A stretch of 64,000 bases of DNA. Source: Saccharina japonica (lineage: Eukaryota; Sar; Phaeophyceae; Laminariales; Laminariaceae). Where the stretch lies: positions 1-64,000 of the forward strand of contig MEHQ01000218.1 of the NCBI GenBank assembly GCA_008828725.1, written 5' to 3'. Positions 10,976 through 23,700 of this stretch are shown here, one piece after another. A program made the translations under genes and the position numbers. Numbering within the stretch: the stretch's first letter is position 1; each line of letters begins with the position of its first letter. The notes below the pieces were generated by a model that worked only from the letters and a program-made list of their open reading frames with translations, made no database searches and had not been told where the DNA came from.

Positions 10976-11090
10976 TGACGGGGGACCATAGTAAACACTA
11001 GTAAATAGGACCAATTACTGTTAGTAAAAATATGAAAACATATAGATTTTTGTGTTTAGCGTAGGTCATATTTACTATGGTCCCCCGTTA
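10976..11090. mobile_element. 115-bp MITE with TA target duplication
   Basis: The ends TGACGGGGGACCATAGTAAA and, as reverse complement on the right, TAACGGGGGACCATAGTAAA form terminal inverted repeats of about 20 bases with one mismatch. They are flanked by TA at 10974-10975 and 11091-11092. The interior is AT-rich and non-coding. The size and TA duplication fit a Stowaway or Tc1/mariner-like MITE. Confidence 0.85.
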
Positions 11091-11092
11091 TA

Positions 11093-12099
11093 GGCGGTTT
11101 CTGCATGCCACTGTTGCCACAGAAAATCATCCATTGGCAGGGGGGGGGGCAGCAAACCCGCGACGTCGATCTCCCTAGTAGTCACGAGATTGACCATTAG
11201 ACAGCTGAGGACACCGGCATTGCATAGTAGGTGCAGTAGTTGTGCTCTCTTCTGTTAGCCAAGCAGTATCACATCGAATTGGATGCACTCACGTGCATCG
11301 TCTTAGCAACATCTGATGCCCGGTTCTGTATCTGTTTGCTTCCATACGTGTCCGCTCGTGCTCTGTGTACTGTTCCGTACCCTCTATCGTACAGACAGGT
11401 GCGGTCAACCGTTGCTCGATCAACTGCGCCTACGTACATATGCCGAGTCCACCCCGCATCGTTATGGCCGCGACAGGCATCTGGACTTCTGGTTGGCCGC
11501 CGATTCGTGCAACCGCGCGCTTCATCGTAGTGGACATCTTGGCTATCGTACATACACGGAATACACGTACACTTACAGAGCTGTGTTCGCCACATGCAGG
11601 GATGCGTCCAGTATGGTGTGATAAGTAGGGAACTACTCCAATTAAAAATGAGCTCCAAGGGTTTTATTAAGAGTAGGTTGGCAATGATGGCGTTGCAGAG
11701 CGCAGACCCTGTGTATCGTAGAACATTACGGGTGCAGTGGGAGTAGCATAGGTTAACCATTCGATCGGATAATAGTGTGTGTAACACGAGGGATGTGGGC
11801 GGAACGACGATGACCTGACTTGGACGTAGTTGAACCATATAATATACATCGAAGCAGTATAGCGTATGCACTTAGGAAGCGTATATACAGTTAAAGGAAC
11901 CAAGTAGCAGCAGATAAGCGAGTTTATTTCGAACGACCGTATACTCCACTTGCCCACAGGAGCAACGTTTTGTTTTAAAGAACTGAATCGACTTAACACA
12001 GACAGTATTGAAGCCTGCAAGGGCAGCAATGTAACTGCTGATTTCACTTTGTATGACGATACACCCAGAGACGGACGTGATATCTGCTTTGAGTAGCGT
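11093..12099. other. No convincing gene
   Basis: Two overlapping - strand frames of about 200 codons (11269-11871 and 11667-12275) have no recognisable domain, and the second runs into the satellite. I see no splice pattern or family match and leave them as chance frames. Confidence 0.4.
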
Positions 12100-15000
12100 A
12101 GATGAACCCTACACATTTCGATGAAAAAATGGATTTTACTACTGAGTGAGATGTTACCCATCGGCCGGCGACGTCGTGGGATATATGCATTATAAATTTG
12201 TACTGAGTAAAGTGTCGTGCATCGACTGGGGACGTCGAGGAGGGCGTCCTGGATTGGATCGTTCTTCCCGCCCACACCTCAAACCAACCTCTTGAGCAAC
12301 GGAGCCATTCCTTGGTCGCGCGATTAGTGTCGAGGGTGGGGTAGGGGGGGGGCGGGTACCATATATCAGTAGCATAGATGGAACGATACATATTTTGATG
12401 GAAAATTGGATATTATCTCTGAGTGGGATGACGCCCATCCACCGGAGACGTCGAGGTATCTACATATATACTTGGCTTACGTAATATATTACTACTGAGT
12501 GGGGTGTCACGCACCGACTGCGGACGTCGAGGGGCGCAATTGTGTGTGGATATGGTATTCCTCCATGTGTTCCCGGCCGATCAAACACCAAACCAAGTGT
12601 CTTGAGTAACGGGAGCATTGCTTTGGTTCGAGCGGTTGAGTATTCGAGGGTGGGAATAGGAGGAGGGGCTAGTAGTGAAGACAGGTGTGGAAGCCGGGGG
12701 GTGCCGTGAGGTTCGAATACTCGAGAAGGGGTGATGTGTATGCGAGGCCCCTGCAAACTGGCCCGCATGATCAAGTAAGGTGCTGAGGCAGTACCATATA
12801 TCAGTAGCATAGATGGAACGATATATATTTTGATGGAAAATTGGATATTATCTCTGAGTGGGATGACGCCCATCCACCGGAGACGTCGAGGTATCTACAT
12901 ATATACTTGGCTTACGTAATATATTACTACTGAGTGGGGTGTCACGCACCGACTGCGGACGTCGAGGGGCGCAATTTGTTGTGGGCTTGGTATCGCTCCA
13001 TGTGTTCCCGGCGACAAGCACCAAACCAGTGTCTTGAAGTAGCTCGAACGCATTGCTTCGTCTGATCGTTGAGTAGCGAGGGTGGGATAGGAGGGGGGGG
13101 GGTAGTGAAGGCAGGTGTGGAAGCCTGGGGGGTGTCATGAGTTCGAATACTCGAGAAGGGGTGATGTGTATGCGAGGCCCCTGCAAATTGGCCCGCATGA
13201 TCAAGTAAGGTGCTGAGGCAGTACCATATATCAGTAGCATAGATGGAACGATATATATTTTGATGGAAAATTGGATATTATCTCTGAGTGGGATGACGCC
13301 CATCCACCGGAGACGTCGAGGTATCTACATATATACTTGGCTTACGTAATATATTACTACTGAGTAGGGTCGTGCACGACTGGGGACGTCGAGGAGGGCA
13401 TTGTCCGTGGTTGGTATCCCCTTCGTTCCCGGCACAAACCTCAAACCATCTTGAGCAACGGAGGCATTCTTGGTCGGCGATTAGTTCGAGGGTGGTAGGG
13501 GGGGGCTGGGGGGTAGTGATAGTTCCGGAACCGGGGCGTGAAAGTTCGAAACCGAAGGGGTGTGTACGCGAGGCCTGCAAATTGCCAGCATGTCAAGTAG
13601 GTGGAGGCAATCCATTCATTAGTTCAGTACATAGATGGAACGATACATATTTTGATGGAAATTTGGATACTAGCTCTTGAGTAGGATGACGCTCATCGAC
13701 CGGAGACGCCCAGGTATCTACATATATACTTGGCATGTGTAATATATTACGACTGAGTGGGGTGTCACGCACCGACTGCGGATGTCGAGGGGAGCACTCT
13801 GTGTGGGCTTGGTTTCGCCCCATGTCTTCCCGCCGATAAGCCTCAAACCAGTGTCTTGAGCAGCGGAGGCATTCCTTCGTCGATCGTTTAGTGTCGAGGG
13901 AGGGGTAGGGTGTAGTGAAGGCAGTTGCGGAAGCCCGGGGGGTGCCATGAGTTCGGAGACTCGGGAAGGTCTGTGTACGCGAGGCCCGTGTGACGTTGCT
14001 AGAATGACCAAGTAAAGTGCCGAGACAATGCCTTAGTTCAGTAGCATAGATGGAACGATACATATTTCGATGAAAAATTGGATGCTATCTCTGAGTAGGA
14101 TGACGTCGTTTGACCGGAGACGCCCAGATATCTACATATATACTTGGCATGTGTAATATATTACGACTGAGTGGGGTGTCACGCGCCGACTGCGGATGTC
14201 GAGGGGAGCACTCTGTGTGGGCTTGGTTTCCCCCCATGTCTTCCCGCCGACAAACCTCAAACCGGTGTCTTGAGCAACGGAGCCATTCCTTGGTCGAGCG
14301 TTTAGTGTCGAGGGTGGGATAGGGAGGTGGGGCAGTGAAGGCAGGTGTAGAAGCCTGGGGGGTGCCATAAAATCGAAGATTCGGGAAGGCGTGGCGTGTA
14401 CGCGAGGCCCCTGCAAACTGGCCCGTATGATCAAGTAAGGTGCCGCGGCAATACCTTAATTCAGTGGGATAGATGAAACGATATATATTTCGATGGAAAA
14501 TTGGACATTAGCTGTGAGTAGGATGACGCCCATCGACCGGAGACGCCCAGGTATCTACAAATATGCTTGGCTTACGTGATAGATTACTACTGAGTGGGTG
14601 TCACGCACCGACTGCGGATGTCGCGGGGGGCACTCTGTGTGGGCTTGGTTTCCACCATGTTTTCCGGCCGACAAACCTCAAACCAGTGTCTTGAGCAACG
14701 GAGGCATTCCTTGGGGGGGTAGTGAGACAGTTGGGAAGACCGGGGTGCGTGAAGTTCGAAGACTCCGGAAAGGTCGATGTGATAGCGATGGTCTTGCAAA
14801 TTGCCCAGCATGGTACACTGTGAGCAGTGCCGATGCATACATAGTCCATTAGCATAGATGGAACGATATATATTTTGATGGAAAGGTTGGATATTAGCTC
14901 TTGAGTGGGATGACGCCCATCGACCGGAGACAGTGAAGGCAGGTGTGGAAGCCTGGGGGGTGTCATGAGTTCGAATACTCGAGAAGGGGTGATGTGTATG

Positions 15001-15845
15001 CGAGGCCCCTGCAAATTGGCCCGCATGATCAAGTAAGGTGCTGAGGCAATGCCTTAGTTCAGTAACATAGATGGAACGATATATATTTTGATGGAAAAAT
15101 GGATAATGACGCCCATCGATCGGAGACGCCCAGGTATCTCCATTTATACTTGGCATGTGTAATATATTACTACTGAGTGGGGTGTCATGCGCCGACTGCG
15201 GACGTCGAGGGGAGCACTCTGTGTGGGCTTGGTTTCCTCCATGTCTTCCCGCCGATAAACACCAAACCAGTGTCTTGAGTAACGGAACCATTCCTTGGTC
15301 GAGCGTTTAGTGTCGAGGGGGGGGGGGGGTAGTGAAGGCAGGTGTGGAAGCCTGGGGGGTGTCATGAGTTCGAATACTCGAGAAGGGGTGATGTGTATGC
15401 GAGGCCCCTGCAAACTGGCCCGCATGATCAAGTAAGGTGCTGAGGCAGTACCATATATCAGTAGCATAGATGGAACGATATATATTTTGATGGAAAATTG
15501 GATATTATCTCTGAGTGGGATGACGCCCATCCACCGGAGACGTCGAGGTATCTACATATATACTTGGCTTACGTAATATATTACTACTGAGTGGGGTGTC
15601 ACGCACCGACTGCGGACGTCGAGGGGCGCAATTTGTGTGGGCTTGGTATCCCCCCATGTGTTCCCGGCGACAAACCTCAAACCAGTGTCTTGAGCAACGG
15701 AGGCATTGCTTGGTCGAGCGTTGAGTATCGAGGGTGGAATAGGGGCGGGGGTAGTGAAGACAGGTGTGGAAGCCGGGGGGTGCCGTGAGTTCGAATACGC
15801 GGGAAGGCCTGTGTACGCAAGGATCATGTGGACACCCGCATGATT
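12100..15845. repeat. Satellite array, about 0.4-kb unit
   Basis: A motif around GATGGAACGATATATATTTT recurs near 12376, 12811, 13241, 13635, 14047, 14475, 14857, 15070 and 15469, giving unit lengths of about 435, 430, 394, 412, 428, 382, 213 and 399. Each full unit contains two related halves: one with GAGTGGGATGACGCCCATC then GGAGACGTCGAGG, and one with GAGTGGGGTGTCACGCACCG then GCGGACGTCGAGG. The 213-bp unit joins the first half directly to the GTGAAGGCAGGTGTGGAAGC part, as expected from unequal crossing-over. Long - strand frames such as MGVIPLRDNIQFSIKI recur only because the DNA recurs. Confidence 0.9.
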
Positions 15846-18800
15846 ACGTGACGGGCCGCCGATGAAGTCACGAAAGGTCAATGCACCGTTCGTTGCAATT
15901 TTCAAACTACCCTCTATATTTGCATACGATGCATATTTTATGAACATATTCACTTAGTAACTACGTAGTCAATGGGACCTGTTTTGGGGTTTAGCTTCCT
16001 CCTTGTCTCAAGATTCGGTTGGTGGGTGAGACCCAGAGAGATCCTGAAGGTAGTTGGTGCCACACCTACCGTTGCAACCGTCCACCCAAACGTATGTCCG
16101 GAACGCGCGTTTGCTGCGGTTGAAGAGGTGGGAGTTTCATTCGCAGTAACGGCGAGGGCGGTGCAAGGGCCCGTAGTTGGCCGAGGGTTCCTTGGAAGAA
16201 GGAGGTGCCAGCTGCAGCTGTCGAGTAGACCTGTCCCACGAATGGGGGCCTTGATGGCGGTGTAGTTGTTCCAGTGTGATATCTGGGTGTTTTCGCTGAA
16301 GTGTTGCCCCCCCCGAGTGGCTGTCACTAGAGCGATGCCTTCCAGATGTGCTTTCGTTGGAGTGGTACGCACTCTAAGACTAGTGTTTGTGGCGGAATTG
16401 GTTACTGGACGCAGGGCTCTGCTACACGTCTCGCTCGTATTGCCCTCGGCGATGAAAGAGTATCCTTTGCTGCCATTGTTGAACGACAAACTCTTCGTCT
16501 ATAGTATAAGCACGTCCACAGCAGCGTTGAGGACTGCTGTCGCGATAAGGAAAGGGGTTGACCATGGCTTGGGACTTTGACATCTACCGACTGAGTTGAG
16601 GCATTCTGCGTTGTGTGGACATAGGGTTTGGAAGCGCGTGATGGAAGTCAGGAGGGGCGCTTCCGAAAGGCGGGTCGGAAATCGAATATTTGATGAAGAA
16701 AGCGTCTTGGAAATATCCGAGTGGCCAATGGCTGTGTTCAATAAAAAAAGAGGGGCGATATCTGACGCAGTGCGTGCCGAAGGCGTAACATTCGTAACGA
16801 AAAATGTTCTTGGACGTACCACCAGTCGCGCGAACGTGTCTGCTGAGAATAACGCGATGACGGGGTAGACGGGGTAAACGTTGTGTGAGCCCCCGTCGTC
16901 GAACATAAGCTACTGCATGCAATCGTCACAATCCCCAGGTAGAGGATCCGAGCAAACAAAGCAGGCTGGTCGTTGACGCTATTCGAGTAGAAATTCGTGC
17001 CCTTGGTCCCTTCGACTGAAATGCGCGCTCACCAGACGCAACACAAGCCTAGAGACGCAGAAGGTCCGGAGTCGCCCTCAGCAAAATGGTGCCTGCGCCA
17101 CGGTATGAGTAGACATATTACCCTGAGCGCCCCCCTCGGCTCTGGCGGGGGAGGGCGTCCGCAGGACGAGAGGGAACAAAAAGGTAGACATCAAACCCAA
17201 TACCGAACCCACGCCGAAAGTGAACGAAATATCTATGCCAAGGCCTGAAGCAAAACCCTCCCAGCCCCAAAGCCCATAGAAACGGGAAACTATCGAGTGC
17301 GGCGGCGGAATAAACGTCAACCATCCGCGGCCGTGCCTCGATATTCATCTACGTTACGTTGGGTCCCTCGAGGGAGCGCGCTCGTTATGTGGGTCTGGGG
17401 ACACCTAGAACGACGTACGCCCCCCATCGCAGTCGTGTAGCGCGCTGGAGGAGGAAGATTTATTGGCCCCGGGTCGTCTGAAAACATCGGACGAGTTAAA
17501 CGCCATCTGCAGTCGTCCTCACGCTGGTTTTTCCGAGCCACCACAAAGCATCGTCGCCCTTTTACTAAACGTGAGCGCCCTTGGGGAGCACTGTGCCTTG
17601 GAAGCGGCGAAGCCACTCCTCGCGTGAGATACAGGCGTAACCGGGCAACAAAACCTGTTCACCTTTGGACCGAGAAAGCTCGCGCTGTGCGGCACCATCA
17701 CGCATCCGGCGGTAAAGGCGGTTGGTTTGGCAGTGTTGGCCTGTAGCGCCTGCCCAATAACGCAAAATGTGACGGTGAGTTAGTCGGAAATCCGTGTCCC
17801 GCTTCCAGGCCGGATCGGCGAGACCCACCCAATGCGTCTTGTAGATCACCGCGATAACTCCACCACGCCCCCGGACCGACTGGTGACCGGTGATCGTTTC
17901 CGCTTCTAGTCATTGGAACGGAGCCGATACGTTGTTTTGAGTGACGTGGTACGGGGCGGATTTCGTGGAGAAGTTGTTGAGCACATATTACGTCAGGCCT
18001 GCCGGTAAATATTTGAGCATATCGCTGCTGTCGAAGAATAACCGAACTGGGCAGGTCGGAAGGGAGATCCAAGTACAGCAGGCTATCGCCGAGCGGGGAT
18101 CTGTCCCGGGTGTCGGCGGGGGAGCAGGGTCCGACGGCAAGGACTTTGTAGGGGCGTCCAGTTGATTGTCAGTTTAGCCTTAAGTACCTTAGCATCCGTG
18201 TTGGCCTTCACACCCGTGCCGATGGTGGACGCTGAACTGTACACCCATGCCCAACCTCCCACGGCGAATTTGGGAGCCGGTCGCAGCGCATCGGCGAGGG
18301 TGGAGTTCCGGCGGTTAACGCGGTAGACGGTGAGGGCATGGTGTTGGCGCACAATGTCTTTCGCGCGCTACTGTCGGTGTGAAGCCAGGTTGCAATAGAC
18401 CAAGTGGTCGCGGGCCTAACTCTGGTGGCCCGCGACTCCGGCACTGTTGAAAATCGTTAGGGGGGGCGTGGAAGTCTACCCATGTGCACTTCGTCGGAGT
18501 CTAAGCCCGTCGTGGCGCTGACCGAGTTGTTGTACACCAATTCGACGTGAGGCAGGTGTGAATCCAAATCGTCTTGGTTTTCGTTGACAGCCATAGCCAG
18601 CACTTGGGTCATAATGTGGGTCACGCGCTCAACTCCCCCGTTACCGTTTGGATGGCAGGAGCTTGTGGCAAGCTTGCGTACTCCCAGACGCGGATAGACT
18701 GCTTGTGAAAGCTTGGAACAGAACCGGAGGCCATTGTCCTAAAGGGTGGTATGTGTGCACCTCCAGAGGGGGATATATTTGTTGACCAATATGTTGCCCG

Positions 18801-19964
18801 TGCCTTCCGCGATGAATTATGGCGCAGTCACGGCGAACACATCGGGCCGGCGACTGAAACGGTCGGTTATGAGTGAGATGTAGGAGTTGCCCCGCGGTGT
18901 GACCGGAAGAGGGCCGAACTAATCGATGCTGATGGCGATATGCCGGGACCTTCTGGCAGAGGCATGGGGATGACTGGCCAACGGAACGCCAGTCGTCGGG
19001 TTTTTCGCGCTTGGCACTTTAGGCAGTGGCGGAGCCACTACCGGGTTCATAAACTCGTGCTGATCCACCAGTAGAATCATTCGAGCATGCGTAGCGCGCG
19101 TGTGGCACCAAGGTGGCAAGAGGCCGTCGAATGGCAGGCTTGCATGACCCCTGGTCGCACGAGCAGTGGAACATAAACGCGAAGAGGCTCGTTGTTCAGT
19201 AAACACGCTACACGTCCCACCGAGTTAGGCGAATCAGGCGCTGGCAACGGTGTCGGATTTCGGACGAGCAGGACCAGGTCGCCGTCGGTTGTGTGTAGGC
19301 GTATTTTACCGGCAATCTCCTGATTACCCGAAAACGATGGATGCTGGTGGGACGGATAGCACGACAAGAAGTCGTGTGGCATGGCCGGCGGCCGGCCCAG
19401 GATGATGTAGCGGATTGCAGCGTGGCATGTTGGTTCTGCCTGCTGTTTTTGCTCCTAGTCAGCGTGAGAATAACGCGCGACGGAGTCCGCGAACTGCAAT
19501 TCAGCAGCGACGTCAAGGGAATCTACCTTAGTAGGTGCGGTCGGCGGTAAGGGGGCGAAAGTGGCAAGAGGGGAGTTCCCACAGGCTCGCCGCGGTCGCG
19601 GTTAGACGGGATGGGTACCGTGGGGGAAGGTGAGGCAGCGAAGGCAGGGGCCACGGCGGTGGTCGGCGCCGGCTGTGGCCGTGGGACTCGCGGTGTGGTA
19701 TGAGCACGCCGGGCAGGTGGGCGAGGACCCCAGCCGGGCCCAAAACCATTATCAGCAGCTAGAGATGCATTACCTGCTGCTGTTACTGTACTCCGGCGCA
19801 TCCGAGTGGAGATGCGACTCGAAGGGGGCTTCGCCTTTCAAGGCTCTGGGGTAGGCGTGGAAGGAACGGACACGATGGAGCCGGAGGGCGCGGCGGAAAC
19901 GGGTCGTTGCGTAGAAATCCCGGAAGAGGGAATGAGCTGGGCGACGGTAGTCGCGGTGTGTAAG

Positions 19965-20212
19965 GACGCGTGCTACGGTAGAGGTAGCACTTTTTGGATG
20001 AGTCGCTTTCTGAACGATCAGACTCCTTAACCCAAATTTGTCGGACTTTCATTTTCGTGACGAATGATGTTTCAGACTATACTTCGATCATGATATTTCG
20101 CACCCGGCAGCACTTTTATTTTCCTCCAAAATCATTTTTTTCGGTGAGGTATGACGCTCCTGAAGTGAGGAGCTCAGAAAAAACATGGTGCACCTCTATC
20201 GTAGCAGGCGTC
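19965..20212. mobile_element. MITE inserted in the Gypsy fossil (GACGCGTGCTACG family)
   Basis: The left end reads GACGCGTGCTACGGTAGAGG; the right end reads, as reverse complement, GACGCCTGCTACGATAGAGG. The flanks carry a 4-base duplication TAAG at 19961-19964 and 20213-20216. It shares ends with 39518-39840 and 45975-46388, and shares the internal TTAACCCAAATTTGTCGGAC region with the 46-kb copy. There is no transposase. It lies inside the retroelement, so it inserted later. Confidence 0.85.
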
Positions 20213-22496
20213 TAAGGGCTTCTGCGGAGCCCAAGCCGTCCTCGGCGGGCACGGCAAAAATTAGCCCGGAGCCGGGACGGCCATCGACGGTGGCGACGGG
20301 CGCAGAAACACGAGGACGAGTATCCCCGAGGGAGCAGAAAGGTCGTCAATCCATATATACGTGGCCCGTGTGTGCGAAAATCGAGAAACTCCACGGAGGT
20401 GAAGGGGAGCCCACTCAAGGCTCAGGTGCGGGGCACCAGCCCACCCAAGCCGACACATGGGATCGGCGAGGACGGGGTGTGTCGCCTGCAGGCCTTTATG
20501 GGGTAGATACCCCCGTCCTCAACGGGGGTAAGGCTCGTCGATCTACTGCGGTCATGCTCCGTGGCAGGCTCCCGCAAGCGGGACAGGATGTCGGCATTGC
20601 CATTTGCGCTGCCTTTTCGGTATTCAAGTATGTAGTCGAACGCGGTGAGGAACTCGAGGATTGCGGGTCACCACTTTACCGATGCCCTCCAATGTTTTGT
20701 GATCAGAGAATATGCGGGATTTTGTTCCCCAAACGTAACCGCGTAGGCGTTTAATAGCCCACACGATGCTGCCAGCCTACAGATCAAGAGGAGTCCAATG
20801 CCTCTCCGAGTCGAGCGTAGCACGGCTCATGTATGCTATGGGTTTCATGGAACTATCCGCCTGTTCTTGTTTGAGTGCGGCGCCAAACCCGTCAATGCAA
20901 GCGCCGCAGTATACGAGGAAGGGGCGCGAGCCGTCGGCAACGGCGTCTCAATTAGGGAAGACCAAAATCGGCGGAGTCGCAAGCTCCGCTTGGATTTATT
21001 GTACCAACTTTTCCATGGCGGGTGTAAACAAAAACTTGACTCCCTTACGCAGAAGCGAGTTGATCGGACCTAATCTCGTGGACAAGTCGGACAAAACTTT
21101 GCGATAATAGTTGATACCACACATCAGTGCGCGGACCTGTCTCACGTGCTTGGGCATCGGCACTATGGGTAACGCTGACACTTTTTCCGCATTCGGGCGT
21201 AGATCCGCTGGGGGAATGGAGTGGCCCGGAACGTTGGCGTCAGTGGCGCCTAGTCGAGCCTTCGAGGGGAAGAGTATTGAGTTATGCTTTCGCAAGCGCT
21301 CGAAAATGGAGCGAATCGTTCGAACATGCGCTACCGGGTCGGAGTCAAACTCGATGACGTCGTCAAGGTAGGCAGCAATCTGTTCCAAGCTCTCAATGAC
21401 TTCATTGATCACCTTAACGAACCACCCAGGCGAAGCACTGCTGTCCTGATGCACAAGGAGCCACTCGTAGAGGTCCGTGAGTGTGCAGACCGCCGTAGGG
21501 GGAACTGTGTCCTTGTTGGTGGTTACTTGGTGAAATGAAGAAACCAAGTCGAACAAAGAAAACATCCGCCCTGAGTCCAAAGAGTCCAGGACATGGTCCA
21601 CACAGGGAATAGGCAGATGGCTCAGCTTGCTGATTTAGTTAAGCTTCTTGTAGTTCATTGCGACCCTCACACCTCCAGACTTCTTCGGGATTACCACCCA
21701 GCGGGCTCGAATATGGCCATGTCAAGTGCTGGATACTTGTCGAGGGTTGCTTCCACTTATTTGGCCATGATGGGGTTAATGCGATGGGGTCGGGAAGTAA
21801 CCGGAGCACTGCCTTCCGGGAGCGAAATCTCGAAATGCATCAAAGAGCAGGGGCCGAAGTCTGTGTTGGAGGAGGAGAACGCACCAGGAAACTCGCAGAG
21901 CAGATCACCCAGCTGTTCGATAACCGAGGGGCCCCACCCGTGGTCATGTATGTCGAAGGCGATATCCTTCAGGTGCGGCGACAGTCGAGCCCAGACGCGC
22001 AAGAACGAAGAGCGCTGGTCTTGGTTCAAACGTGCGAGTCACGTTGGCGAGGGCGACGTACCCGCCGTAGCTGCTGCAGCTGGGGAGGGCGAGTGGGCGA
22101 CAGCTGAAACCTGAAGGGCTGTGGGTTGGCTAAGGCTTGAGTCAGTGGAGCGATTGTGGTGCTGTAAGGCGCTCAGAGGAACACGCAAGAGTGGGGCGTC
22201 AGCAACCCCGATAAGGACCCCCGGCTCGAGGTCGGCGACACCTGTACGAGGAAGGACCTGTCGCCCTGAGGCAACGAAGTATTCCTGCTCCGGAAGAAGG
22301 CTCGACTGGGGAAGCATGTCAACAAGGTATTTCCCTGCCAGCGCAGGGGAGCCGTTACTACTTACCAAGTTCACCTCAAGCAACTGAGGCTCGTCCGACA
22401 AGGTAACCCTAACCCAAAATTCTGCCATATAGGAGGGGGAAACCATCGCCTGTAGCTTTGGGGTCTATCGGTATACGTAAGCCGATACGCCTTCCG

Positions 22497-22529
22497 GGGT
22501 TAGGGTTAGGGTTAGGGTTAGGGTTAGGG
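22497..22529 (+). repeat. Interstitial telomere-type tract (GGGTTA)5GGG
   Basis: Five perfect GGGTTA units plus GGG lie within the Gypsy fossil, between the protease and reverse transcriptase parts. TTAGGG is the telomere repeat of several stramenopiles, brown algae included. Such short perfect tracts are often left by telomerase-assisted repair of a double-strand break. Confidence 0.9.
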
Positions 22530-23229
22530 ATATCGTGAGTTCTCCAAAAATCCGATGGTTTTCTGAACGGGGGGGGAGGGCGCGATACGAACGCGTGTTA
22601 AAACGCATCCAGCTATCGCGGCCCAGCAGCACGGCATGCCGCACAACCGAAGGAGGAAACACACGGGCCCACACTGCGAGGGAGCAGGTCGGCTCATTGG
22701 CGTGAAAACACCAAACACTCAGACGGATTCCGCTTAGGGTTTGCAAAGGGGGAGATTCGCCGATATCTCCCCTGGAGCGAGTACAGCAAGATTTCTCGCA
22801 CGCCGCCAAAACGGTTCAAAACGTCTCGGCCGACGAACGCTTGGGGGGAACCGGTGTCAAGGAGCGAGACGCACTTATAAGGTGCAATGGCGCCCCCTCC
22901 ACTATGTATGGAGGTTTCAGTGGTGAACGAACCGTCGTCTAACGTGACTATACCCTCAACGAGGCAGGGAACGTGTTCTGACAACGCAAGGCCAGGGCCG
23001 ACTCCGGAAGAAGCTGTCGCCAACACTTCAGAGCTTCGGTCGGCCGGGGCGTCCGAGAAAAAGGTCGAGAAATCCAATGGAGGATCCTTGTACACGCTGG
23101 CCGCGGTTAGCGCGACAGGCGGCGACGCTGTGGAAATCTCGTGAATCCTGGTGCTCCCGGTGGGAGTGCATAATTGACGAGAGGAGGCGGGGTGTTGCCA
23201 ACCCGGCCTCAATTTCGCGAATTATCTCG

Positions 23230-23700
23230 CGAACGGCAAAAAGCGCCTCACCGAGCAAGTTTGGCCCTCTCCACTTGCGGGGGTCCCTGGCCCTGGGATC
23301 GTCTGCGCGGAGACCAATGCCCCAGAGGGCTGGCTTCAGCCAAGAGTTTGTCGTCCGTGCTCAAAAGGTGATTTGTCATCGCGGGGTTCTGCGTAAATTT
23401 CGCATAGGTGCTAGATAATACGGCGTGTTGCTTTTCTCGATCCCAAACAACAGGTTCAAAGTTGCGCACGCCACGACCGAGGCGTTTGTGCGTGCGGGTG
23501 TCTGGCGAGGACATGATGAGTTCAACTGCGCGATGGTATTTAAAAAGCCTTGCCTTTTCGGCCATCATCTACTGCTCCACGCATGAATATGACGCGTCGT
23601 CGACGGCAAACGACGATGGACACCACTGCGTAAAGTAGGAATGGGGCTGCCAGAACAGCACCACCTTGTCTGTTGAATGTTCGAGAATAGGGTCAAAGGC
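23230..23700 (-). other. NADAR (YbiA-like) domain within the Gypsy fossil
   Basis: On the - strand the successive peptides VLFWQPHSYFTQWCPSSFAV, DDASYSCVEQ, MMAEKARLFKYH, KRLGRGVRNFEPVVWDREK, YAKFTQNPAM, LLSTDDKLLAEASP and LGEALFAVREIIREI match the known order of NADAR motifs: the Phe-Trp opening, SCVEQ-MMAEKA, LGR-V-F-W, KF-QNP, LL-T-LAEASP and the final LGE-L-VRE helix. NADAR proteins such as E. coli YbiA act on riboflavin-pathway intermediates or ADP-ribose-type N-glycosidic bonds. Here the domain sits directly upstream of the retropepsin on the same strand and looks like part of the element's polyprotein rather than a host gene. It is degraded along with the rest of the element. Confidence 0.75.

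Noticed and set aside
12190-15530. Recurrent - strand frames starting MGVIPLRDNIQF in the 0.4-kb satellite
   Set aside because: Follows the tandem DNA repeat; frame lengths and C-termini vary with indels in G-runs.
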